Below, one piece after another: positions 56,967 to 64,000 of a stretch of DNA of 64,000 nucleotides. Below the pieces are notes generated by a model. The model saw only the letters and a list, made by a program, of their open reading frames with translations. It was not told where the DNA came from and ran no database searches. Where the stretch lies: the NCBI GenBank assembly GCA_025059995.1, contig JANXCF010000001.1:1-64000 (forward strand), read 5' to 3'. Source of the DNA: Leptospiraceae bacterium. Lineage in GTDB: Bacteria > Spirochaetota > Leptospiria > Leptospirales > Leptonemataceae. Every line of letters starts with the position of its first letter. The stretch's first letter is position 1. The position numbers and the translations under genes were made by a program.

Positions 56967-57812
56967 AGTTTTTTAACCTCCAAAAAGGTTTTCATTTGGC
57001 TTCAAAATAGGGATTTGTTTTTACAACAAAATTACACAATATTGAATATTTTTTATTTTTTGCAATGCAAAAATCAAGATATTTTATTTACAATTTTTAA
57101 GATTGCATTAAAATCACCAATCAAAACTTAAAAAACGCTTTTGCGATGAAGATCAAACCTACGATAAACTTTTTTCTGAAATTCAAGTCTAATATTTTAT
57201 GTTATGTTCATAAATAATCAAAGATTTTTTACGATAACAAACTCAATCGAGATCAAAGATCAAAATTCGTCTTACAGCCAAAAACGGGGCACGAACGAGA
57301 TGAAAGGGAAAACCTCAACTCCCAAAATTCCTGTTTGATGGTGATTGTGATAGCATAATTTATGGTAATGCCTAAGAACAAATAAAACAAATTACTAAAA
57401 CCCAGAGTTCCATAAAACCTATATCATTGTGAAAATTAGCTTTGGAACTGAAGTTGTTATTTAGAACGAACAAAAGTCTTCAAACTGACTAATTTAACAG
57501 ATTGAAATGAAAATAATCAATCTTGCAAAGTGAGTCTTCACAAAACCTTATTTCCACGAAAACATTCTCTAAAATTTGAAGCTATTTTTCATTAAAGAAT
57601 TCGAAAAAACTTCAAAATCTCACCCTAAAAGCAAACCCAAAAAACACTACAAAACTACAATGGCAAAGTACACGTAATGGTAAGAAAAATCTCACATGAA
57701 TTCTTTTGTGATCTTGAAGACATGACTTGACTGTGGAAACGGCTTGGACTGCGGATTGGATCGCATTTTTTTATTTCTTATTGACATTGACAAACAAGAA
57801 AAAATCAGTAAT
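56967..57812. other. Intergenic region, promoter of the beta-helix gene included
   Basis: A+T-rich stretch with no convincing gene. Near its left end lies the beta-helix promoter (57036-57065). The rest contains several short, broken frames and no RNA gene that I can support. Confidence 0.4.
57036..57065 (-). promoter_or_regulatory. Candidate promoter of the beta-helix lipoprotein gene
   Basis: Minus-strand TTGCAA (57065-57060), an 18-base spacer and TATTGT (57041-57036) give a leader of about 63 nt. Near its end, AACCT and AGGTT arms enclose TTTTGG, so the GGAGG ribosome site could be paired in a small hairpin. Confidence 0.4.
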
Positions 57813-58844
57813 ATGAATTCAATGAATTTACTCCAAGAACTGATTGAAAAGCTCTCGAAAACTTTTCCCAAAGAACAAGCCAGTCAACTCGCTGAGGTCA
57901 TTTATGAAAGCTTTCAATATCTTCTTAAAGTCAATGACCTCAACGAACTCAAGGAACTTTACCGACAAACCCAATTTCAAATCCAAAAACTCACTGAGTC
58001 TGTTAATCATGTCTCAGAAGAACAAAAGAAAAGTAAAATCGAAACAGAACAAGCCCTAAAAGAACTCACAAAAGCTGTAAATGAACTCACAGAAAATCAA
58101 AAAATCCTTCAAGCCAAAGTTGACGAAAACTACATCAAAACTCAAAACGATATCAACGAACTAAGACAAGCCGTAAAAGAACTCACAGAAAACCAAAAAA
58201 TCCTTCAAGCCAAAGTTGATAATAATCAAAACGAAACCAACGAACTCAAACAAGCCGTAAAAGAACTCTCAGAAGCAGTAAAACAGCTCACAGAAAACCA
58301 AGGAAAAATGCGAGTTGAACTCGATGAACTCAAACAAACCGTAAAAGAACTCACGGAAAATCATAAACAACTACGTGCCGATGTTGATGAATTAAAAAAA
58401 CTTTACTATCGATTAGAAGCATCCCAAAAACGCTTAGAAAAACAAGTAGGTGGTCTTTCTGAAACAATCGGTGGTTCTTTGGAAGATTTTGCATTGGATT
58501 TAGTCCCCGAGCTTTTAAAGCAACATTGGAATATGCAAATTGAATCAGTGGAACGTCGAACTTTCGATTACAATGGAAAAACTTACGAAATCGATATCTT
58601 CATCAAAGGAAAAATTCAGGACCAAAACTACATCGTACTAGGAGAAGCAAAAAGCAATATCACCATTAACGAAGTGATACGTTTTGAAAAAATCACAAAG
58701 CGGATCCAAAAAAAACATAAACAAAACTTTCATGGCTATAAAATTCGATTGATTTTCTTCGGCTTTCGTGCAAGACCCGATGCCCTAGATTACATCAAAC
58801 ATCATAATTATAGCATGGTTTTTACAAGACATATTGTGATTTGA
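57813..58844 (+). CDS. Coiled-coil protein with PD-(D/E)XK-like C-terminal domain (DUF3782 type)
   Basis: This 343-aa protein has a short N-terminal helical part (about 1-55), a very long coiled coil (about 60-230) made of repeats of the KELTENQKILQAKVD kind, and a C-terminal alpha/beta domain with YEIDIFIKG and VLGEAKSNIT, matching the D-x(n)-E-x-K core of PD-(D/E)XK nucleases. DUF3782-type proteins with this layout are common in thermophiles and cyanobacteria; their role is unknown. I use the ATG at 57813 rather than TTG at 57744. The repeated coil segments are nearly identical at DNA level, implying recent expansion. Confidence 0.75.
   Translation: MNSMNLLQELIEKLSKTFPKEQASQLAEVIYESFQYLLKVNDLNELKELYRQTQFQIQKLTESVNHVSEEQKKSKIETEQALKELTKAVNELTENQKILQAKVDENYIKTQNDINELRQAVKELTENQKILQAKVDNNQNETNELKQAVKELSEAVKQLTENQGKMRVELDELKQTVKELTENHKQLRADVDELKKLYYRLEASQKRLEKQVGGLSETIGGSLEDFALDLVPELLKQHWNMQIESVERRTFDYNGKTYEIDIFIKGKIQDQNYIVLGEAKSNITINEVIRFEKITKRIQKKHKQNFHGYKIRLIFFGFRARPDALDYIKHHNYSMVFTRHIVI
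58083..58219 (+). repeat. Direct repeat inside the coiled-coil gene
   Basis: Two 41-base copies (58083-58123 and 58179-58219) differ at one base and are offset by 96 bases, or 32 codons, so the heptad register shifts but the frame is kept. Shorter, weaker copies of the aactcacagaaaa core follow at about 58290 and 58350. Confidence 0.9.
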
Positions 58845-58889
58845 TTTTTTCGAAATTGATAAGAAGTTAGCCTCAAGCCCAAAAAAACA

Positions 58890-60038
58890 TCAACCAAACT
58901 TAAACAAGTAATAAGCCGCACAAGCTCCTTCAGAAGAAACCATACACGAACCTAAAGGATTCTCGGGTGTGCAAACTTTACCAAATACAGGGCAATCATA
59001 AGGTTTATTCAAACCTTTGAGAATTCTACCACAAATGCATGCTTTATTTTCTTTTGCTTGTAAAATGTCGGGGATTCCTTCAAGTTCTTTTTGGAACTTT
59101 TTTTCTGCATCAAACTCTTCGTATTTTTTTTGCAACCTCAAACCGCTGAAGGGAATTTCTCCTAATCCACGCCAACGAAATGATTCTCGAAGCTCGAACA
59201 CTTCTGAAATTACTTGTTTTGCCCTTAGGTTTCCTTCACGTTTCACAGAACGAATCAATTCATTCATCAATTTGGGTTGTTCATCATTCAGAGCTCGAAT
59301 CAAATATAAGATAGATAGTAATAAATCCTCTGGTTCAAATCCAGAAATAACAATCGGTTTTTTGTATTTCTCTACAAAATCCTCAAAGGGTTCATAACCA
59401 ATGACGGTGCTTACGTGTCCAGGTCCAATAAAAGCATCGATCTGGACTTCTTCATGAGAATCCGAAGAACTCAATAAATGATGAAGTGCTGCAGGTGTAA
59501 GCACATGATTCGAAACCACTGAGAGATTAAGTATCATCATTTCCCTTGCTCGTTGAACTAAAACTGCCGTTGGTGGTGTGGTAGTTTCAAATCCAATAGC
59601 AAAAAAGACTACCTCTTTTTCGGGATTTTTCTTTGCAATCTCTAAGCATTCCAGTGGAGAATAGACCATTTTGATGTTGTAGCCTTCAGCTTTGAGGTGC
59701 AGAAGGCTTTTTCGTTTGCTTCCTGGAACCCGCAAAACATCCCCATAAGAACATAAAATCACATTCGGAAGTTTCGCTAATTCAATGGCTAAGTTGATTC
59801 TTTCCATTGCCAAAACACAAACTGGACAACCCGGTCCATGAATCATCTGCACGTTTTCGGGAAGTATATCTAAAATCCCAAACTTCAACAAAGAATGGGT
59901 ATGACCCCCACAAAATTCCATGATGCGATAGATCCGATCCTTTTGAACTTCTTGTTGGATTTTTTTTACTAATCCTTGAATTCGCTCTTTCTTAAAAAAG
60001 GCTTCATGGATTGAAACTTTTTGTTGAGCAAGCTTCAT
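58890..60038 (-). CDS. hypD: Hydrogenase maturation protein HypD
   Basis: This 382-aa iron-sulfur protein is the scaffold on which, with HypC, the Fe(CN)2CO unit of NiFe-hydrogenases is built. The conserved blocks are MEFCGGHTHSLLK, HGPGCPVCVLAME, CSYGDVLRVPGS and GFETTTPPTAVL; the 4Fe-4S cluster cysteines are near the end (ACICGRILKG, CPVFGKVCTPENPLGSC). It is the last gene of the hyp cluster and its start overlaps the hypB stop by four bases. Confidence 0.96.
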   Translation of the reverse strand: MKLAQQKVSIHEAFFKKERIQGLVKKIQQEVQKDRIYRIMEFCGGHTHSLLKFGILDILPENVQMIHGPGCPVCVLAMERINLAIELAKLPNVILCSYGDVLRVPGSKRKSLLHLKAEGYNIKMVYSPLECLEIAKKNPEKEVVFFAIGFETTTPPTAVLVQRAREMMILNLSVVSNHVLTPAALHHLLSSSDSHEEVQIDAFIGPGHVSTVIGYEPFEDFVEKYKKPIVISGFEPEDLLLSILYLIRALNDEQPKLMNELIRSVKREGNLRAKQVISEVFELRESFRWRGLGEIPFSGLRLQKKYEEFDAEKKFQKELEGIPDILQAKENKACICGRILKGLNKPYDCPVFGKVCTPENPLGSCMVSSEGACAAYYLFKFG

Positions 60039-60733
60039 TGGAGCCTCTCAATTTTCTTTTGATGGGTTTGGATGAGAAAATCAACAACTTCCTCAAGCCC
60101 TATATTTTTCTTTGCTGAGGTGAGGAATATCTTTGAATTCGGGTTGATCTGATGGATATTTTTCTTGATGAGTTCTACATCACATTCAACAGCCTCTGCT
60201 AAATCCATTTTTGTGATGATGGCACTTTGGGTTTTTCGAAACATACTTGGATATTTGAGGGGTTTGTCTTCTCCTTCTGTCACGGAAAGAAGCACAAAGT
60301 TCCAATCTGAACCTGTATCATAACTAGAAGGGCAAATCAAATTTCCCACATTCTCAATCAAGATGATATCCATTTCTTCGTCTTTGAGTTCTTCGATTGC
60401 TCCTAAGACCACGTTCGATGCTAAATGACAACTTCCACCAAACAAAGAAGTATTTATCAACGCAATAGGGATGTTGTGATGCTGGAGCTTTCTTGCATCA
60501 TTATCGGTTTGGACATCACCTTCAATAACTCCAACAGATATGCCTTTTTGCTTCAAAAGAGCAATTACCTTATCAAGTAACATAGTTTTTCCCGCACCTG
60601 GTGAACTCATGAAGTTAAACATGCTTTGACGTTTTTCATTGAGGATTTCTCGAATTCGATTCGCCAAAGCATTGTTTTTTTCTAACACATTCCTTACGAT
60701 TTTGATTTCTTTTGTTTGCGTAGTTGTGCTCAT
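60035..60733 (-). CDS. hypB: Hydrogenase nickel-insertion GTPase HypB
   Basis: This 232-aa GTPase of the G3E family delivers nickel to the hydrogenase large subunit together with HypA. The P-loop is MSSPGAGKTMLL, the metal-site region is GGSCHLASNVV, and IENVGNLICPSSYD follows as in the family. The long His-rich N-terminal store of some HypB proteins is absent; the N-terminus is only MSTTTQTKEIK. It is 20 bases downstream of hypA. Confidence 0.95.
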   Translation of the reverse strand: MSTTTQTKEIKIVRNVLEKNNALANRIREILNEKRQSMFNFMSSPGAGKTMLLDKVIALLKQKGISVGVIEGDVQTDNDARKLQHHNIPIALINTSLFGGSCHLASNVVLGAIEELKDEEMDIILIENVGNLICPSSYDTGSDWNFVLLSVTEGEDKPLKYPSMFRKTQSAIITKMDLAEAVECDVELIKKNIHQINPNSKIFLTSAKKNIGLEEVVDFLIQTHQKKIERLQ

Positions 60734-60753
60734 GATTAACTCCTCTGAAAAAT

Positions 60754-61092
60754 TTAAAATAATTCAATTTTATCAATATAAAGTTCACTTCCTTTGGTGA
60801 TTTCGATAGCAACCTGACAATCAGGACAGAGAAAGAACAATTCCTTCATCACAAATTCCTTTTGACAATTAGGACACTTTCCTTCTATTTCTTCTATCTC
60901 TATAATCAAAGTAGATTGTTTTAGTTTTGCATGTTCAACCTTGAAGATATCATAATAAAACATTAGGGATTCTGGCACGATTTGTTGTAATTTTCCAGCC
61001 TTTAAAAATACTTTATCTGCAACCTGATCTTCTTTCTCCAATTCTTCTAAAAGAATTTCGATGATAGATTGTGCTAAGCTCATTTCGTGCAT
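60754..61092 (-). CDS. hypA: Hydrogenase nickel chaperone HypA
   Basis: This protein is 112 aa from the chosen start. HypA carries nickel to HypB. The chosen ATG gives the family's invariant MHEMSLAQSI, whose His2 binds nickel; the longer frame from 61152 would hide it. The zinc site is CPNC and CPDC in the C-terminal half. The start is one base after the hypE stop and has AGGA about ten bases upstream inside hypE. Confidence 0.93.
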   Translation of the reverse strand: MHEMSLAQSIIEILLEELEKEDQVADKVFLKAGKLQQIVPESLMFYYDIFKVEHAKLKQSTLIIEIEEIEGKCPNCQKEFVMKELFFLCPDCQVAIEITKGSELYIDKIELF

Positions 61093-61093
61093 G

Positions 61094-62101
61094 TTAGCAA
61101 ATCCTAGGAAGTAGTTCATGAGATAACATCGATAAAATTCGCTTCCCACCAATTCTTGTGTGCATCACTACTTGACTGGGATATTTATGGGTGACTCTTC
61201 CAATGACGTTTGCTTCTTTGGTTTCAGGGAAACTTCTGAGGACCTCGAGAGCCTTCTTTGTTTCCTTTTCGGGAATGATCATGACGAACCTTCCTTCAGA
61301 AGCTAAATGCATTACATCAATTCCCAATAAATCACAAATGCCATGAACCTCATCTTTGATGGGAATTTCATTTTCGTAAATCTCTATTCCCCAATTTTGG
61401 TATTTTACGAATTCATTTAGGACCGTTGCCAACCCTCCTCTTGTGGGATCTCGAATCACTTTTACGTTTTTACATTCTCGCAAAACTGCTTCAACCTGAA
61501 AGTAAATGGAATCACAATCACTCGAAAGATTTGTTGCAATTTCCAACTGATTTCTTTCCAGATAAATGGTAGCTCCATGTTCTCCTACGTTTCCTGAAAG
61601 AAGAACCACATCTCCTTCTTCAACTTGATCTAAACCCAAAGGGGGATAATCCAAAAGCACACCAATCCCAGTGGTTGTGATAAACAAAGAATCCATTTCT
61701 CCCTTTGGGACCACTTTTGTATCTCCTGCTATGAAGAAAATTTGATGTCTTTGTATTTCTTCTGCCATCGAAAAAAGAATCTCTTTGAGTTTTTCTATCT
61801 CCAACCCTTCCTCGAGAATGAAACCTGCTGAGATAAATAATGGTTTTGCTCCCATGCATGCTAAATCATTGATGGTTCCCGTAATGGAAAGTTTGCCAAT
61901 GTTTCCACCTCGAAAGAAAATAGGTTTAACAACAAAAGAATCTACCGAAACAACTATTCGATTTTGAGGTAACGAGACCAATGCTCCATCCAAGTTCTTT
62001 AGATAAGGATTCGAAAAAAATGGACGAAACACATTATCGATAAGTTCATGGGTTTGTTTTCCACCATTTCCATGAGAAAGCGTAATGATATTCGTTTTCA
62101 T
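61094..62101 (-). CDS. hypE: Hydrogenase maturation protein HypE
   Basis: This 335-aa PurM-like ATPase dehydrates the carbamoyl group to make the cyanide ligand. The N-terminal GHGNGGKQTHELIDNVF, VVSVDSFVVKPIFF and GTINDLACMGAKP are typical, and the protein ends in the conserved LPRIC tail, whose last Cys carries the carbamoyl/cyano group. It overlaps the hypC stop by four bases (ATGA). Confidence 0.97.
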   Translation of the reverse strand: MKTNIITLSHGNGGKQTHELIDNVFRPFFSNPYLKNLDGALVSLPQNRIVVSVDSFVVKPIFFRGGNIGKLSITGTINDLACMGAKPLFISAGFILEEGLEIEKLKEILFSMAEEIQRHQIFFIAGDTKVVPKGEMDSLFITTTGIGVLLDYPPLGLDQVEEGDVVLLSGNVGEHGATIYLERNQLEIATNLSSDCDSIYFQVEAVLRECKNVKVIRDPTRGGLATVLNEFVKYQNWGIEIYENEIPIKDEVHGICDLLGIDVMHLASEGRFVMIIPEKETKKALEVLRSFPETKEANVIGRVTHKYPSQVVMHTRIGGKRILSMLSHELLPRIC

Positions 62102-62388
62102 GATGAAGGAAATTTGATGAATTTGGGTTCTGGATCATCTAAGTCCCAATCTTGAGGGAAAAGTTCTTCTCGAATTTTACTTTCTTCTTCTAAGATTTCC
62201 ATTGTTTTTTGGAATTCTTCTTCGTCGATTTTCTGGATGGCAAATCCTGTGTGAACTAACACAAACTCACCTTCGCAAACGGGTTGAACCAGAGAAACAT
62301 CAATCTTTTTTTCGATACCCTTATACTCCACCAATGCTTCTTGAGAATCAAACACCTTGATAACTTTCATAGGAATTGCTAAACACAT
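62098..62388 (-). CDS. hypC: Hydrogenase assembly chaperone HypC
   Basis: This small chaperone (96 aa) joins HypD and the hydrogenase large-subunit precursor. The ATG at 62388 gives the invariant MCLAIPMKV, with Cys2 at the metal contact; GGAGGTG precedes it. Members are usually 75-90 residues; here an acidic tail (EESKIREELFPQDWDLDDPE) extends the end. It overlaps the end of hypF by 41 bases. Confidence 0.93.
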   Translation of the reverse strand: MCLAIPMKVIKVFDSQEALVEYKGIEKKIDVSLVQPVCEGEFVLVHTGFAIQKIDEEEFQKTMEILEEESKIREELFPQDWDLDDPEPKFIKFPSS

Positions 62389-64000
62389 TTTCACCTCCTT
62401 TCATAAGTCTTTCGTTGGCAATAAGGATTTGACCAATGGAAAGGGATCCGTCCCCAGGTGGTAGTTCTTTATGCGTATGAACCTTCAAAGTAAAAAGATA
62501 TTTTTCGAAAAAATCAAGTAAAAAGGTATTTTGAAAACATCCTCCTGTCAAAACCACATCGTAAACAGAATAAAGTTGAGATAACTCCAACACAAGATCA
62601 GAATACGCTTTTGCTAATGTTCGATGAAAACGCAAAGCAATCAAAGATGAAGAAGCCCCTGATTCCAAATCCAGTAGAATATCACGTAGGATGTATCGCC
62701 AATCAAGATAACGAATTCCATTTTGATGAAAAACCCACTTGTAAGAATAAATTTTTTCATCCTCAACATCTTGAGGTTGAATGATTTGCTCTAATGAAAT
62801 TGCTGCTTGTCCCTCATAATCCGAAAAAAGACATACATTCAAAATGGCGGAAATCCCATCGAAAAGTCGACCACAGCTCGAGGTAGAAACCAACGATAAG
62901 TTTTTTTCCATCAAGGAAAGTAGGAGTCTGATTCGTTCAGAGTTTTCAAACAAGTGGGCTAGATATGGCTTTGATTTGAACCATTCCCAGAAATTTCCAT
63001 CCTTGTAGAAATATTGATAAAATTCATACAATAACGCAGTTCCAATTCTATCTACTTCTTTGATAGCTTTTTCTCCACCAATGAGCTTCATGGGAAGCAA
63101 ACTTCCCAGATGTTTAAAATCAAGATAGTCTGCAAGATATACTTCTCCTCCAACAACCTCTGGATGATCTTTCGTAATTCCAAATCCCGTTCCATCTAAA
63201 GCAATCCCTAAAACTTTATTTTGAAGGTGATTTTCCCACATGCACGCAGCAATATGAGAGTGATGATGTTGAACAAAAAGAATCTTTTCTTTTTGATGGG
63301 AAAATTTTTCTTTTGCCCATTGAGTGGATAAATAGTTAGGATGATAATCAGCTACAATAAATTCAGGTTCAAAACGATAAAGTTTTTTAAATAACTGCAT
63401 GGTTTCTAAAAAAGACTGAAAGGTATCCCAATTATCTAAATCTCCAATATAATGAGAAGTGATGAGCTTGTGATCCACTAAAATAGAGATGGAATTTTTT
63501 AATTCTCCTCCCAGAGCCAAGATCGGTTTATGGGGTTTGTCATAGGAAAATACTTTTGGGGTATATCCACGACTCATACGAAAAATGATGCTTTTCTTTC
63601 GATGAACTTTGATTACTGAGTCATCACACCTTGTGTGAATCCTTCGATTGTGGATAAGGACATAATCAGCAAGCTCGAAAATCTTTAAAAAATTCTCATC
63701 CTCTTGATAAAAAATAGGCTCATCAGAAAGATTCCCGCTGGTCATAATCAATGGTTTTTGATAGAAATGCATGATGAGAAAATGCATTGGAGCATATGGC
63801 AAAAAAGCTCCTATGTAATTTTGTGATCCTGGTATTCGTGGTATCACATAAGAAGAAAAAGGAAATTTGGACCTTAAAAGCACAATGGGTGCTTGAGGAG
63901 AAAGAAGTAATGCTTTTTCTTCCTCATTCACGTAAGCATACGCCTCAATAGACGAAATATCCTTGAACATCAGAGCAAAGGGTTTTTGTTTTCGTTTTTT
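62348..64000 (-). CDS. hypF: Carbamoyltransferase HypF, N-terminus outside the window
   Basis: This is the C-terminal 550 residues of HypF, the enzyme that moves carbamoyl from carbamoyl phosphate to HypE. The frame is open to the right edge and starts with KPFALMFKD, the usual beginning of the YrdC-like domain, so the ATG at 63970 is internal; the acylphosphatase and zinc-finger domains should lie further right. Visible are the YrdC-like domain (TSGNLSDEPI) and the Kae1-like domain with HHHSHIAACMWEN, ALDGTGFG and VLTGGCFQN. The order hypF-C-E-A-B-D is one transcription unit. Confidence 0.95.
   Translation of the reverse strand, partial: KKRKQKPFALMFKDISSIEAYAYVNEEEKALLLSPQAPIVLLRSKFPFSSYVIPRIPGSQNYIGAFLPYAPMHFLIMHFYQKPLIMTSGNLSDEPIFYQEDENFLKIFELADYVLIHNRRIHTRCDDSVIKVHRKKSIIFRMSRGYTPKVFSYDKPHKPILALGGELKNSISILVDHKLITSHYIGDLDNWDTFQSFLETMQLFKKLYRFEPEFIVADYHPNYLSTQWAKEKFSHQKEKILFVQHHHSHIAACMWENHLQNKVLGIALDGTGFGITKDHPEVVGGEVYLADYLDFKHLGSLLPMKLIGGEKAIKEVDRIGTALLYEFYQYFYKDGNFWEWFKSKPYLAHLFENSERIRLLLSLMEKNLSLVSTSSCGRLFDGISAILNVCLFSDYEGQAAISLEQIIQPQDVEDEKIYSYKWVFHQNGIRYLDWRYILRDILLDLESGASSSLIALRFHRTLAKAYSDLVLELSQLYSVYDVVLTGGCFQNTFLLDFFEKYLFTLKVHTHKELPPGDGSLSIGQILIANERLMKGGENVFSNSYESYQGV

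Noticed and set aside
58083-58360. Possible CRISPR-like repeat array
   Set aside because: The repeats are in frame, encode heptads and have unequal spacing of coding sequence, so they are coiled-coil repeats of a protein gene.
59017-59397. 126-codon plus-strand frame opposite hypD
   Set aside because: It lies wholly within the conserved hypD gene on the other strand and has no independent support.

Overview
The window (roughly one-third G+C by eye) comes from a Gram-negative bacterium with an LPS-type outer membrane: an LptF/LptG permease, a heptosyltransferase-family enzyme, a TonB-dependent receptor, a porin-like protein and several lipoproteins. A 7TM-DISM receptor fused to a PP2C phosphatase, a second membrane PP2C, a degenerate PP2C partner, a TIGR02757 protein and many exported TPR proteins point towards a spirochaete of the Leptospira side. 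That placement is inference from gene content. No rRNA, tRNA, CRISPR array or intact insertion sequence was found.

Layout. (1) 1-6610 is a worn defence island: the end of a type I specificity gene (hsdS), an intact hsdR, a short YgjP-type metallopeptidase, a 5'-truncated type III-like restriction helicase-nuclease and a frameshifted gene remnant. (2) 6611-14221 carries a 7TM-DISM/PP2C/TPR protein behind a UvrD/PcrA helicase, an amino acid permease and a lipoprotein. (3) 14227-19395 is a methylmalonyl-CoA mutase operon: small subunit, large B12-binding subunit, MeaB. (4) 19577-21208 is a diiron (ODP-like) metallo-beta-lactamase-fold domain fused to a class III nucleotidyl cyclase, divergent from the mutase operon. 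(5) 21205-29997 is one tight leftward operon: argJ, a GAF/pseudo-PP2C protein, an intact PP2C, a TIGR02757 protein, a PIG-L/BshB1-like deacetylase, a Wzz-like protein and a BshC-like GHQP-family protein. (6) An EAL protein and malate dehydrogenase follow. (7) 32643-40096 is a second tight leftward operon: LptF/G permease, a coiled-coil protein, a TPR/propeller/VWA-like exported protein, a TPR protein and an Ig-like exported protein. (8) 40145-47438 holds a GT9 glycosyltransferase, an aminotransferase, an outer-membrane-like protein, Bpt, SerC, small proteins, a serine-less alpha/beta hydrolase and RadC. (9) 47439-50148 is gene-poor, with decayed reading frames around a macrodomain protein. (10) 50149-56966 has a porin-like protein and a TonB receptor/lipoprotein/beta-helix lipoprotein group, with convergent terminators. 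(11) A coiled-coil PD-(D/E)XK-like protein precedes (12) the hydrogenase maturation cluster hypF-C-E-A-B-D, which runs off the right edge.

The metabolic genes suggest propionate/succinate interconversion through methylmalonyl-CoA, a malate step, arginine and serine synthesis, and NiFe-hydrogenase assembly, although no hydrogenase structural gene is in view. Signalling is dense: two PP2C phosphatases, one pseudo-PP2C, one cyclase and one EAL protein. Several genes have a good sigma-70-type promoter whose -10 box ends 6-11 nt before the start codon and no Shine-Dalgarno sequence, which suggests leaderless messages.
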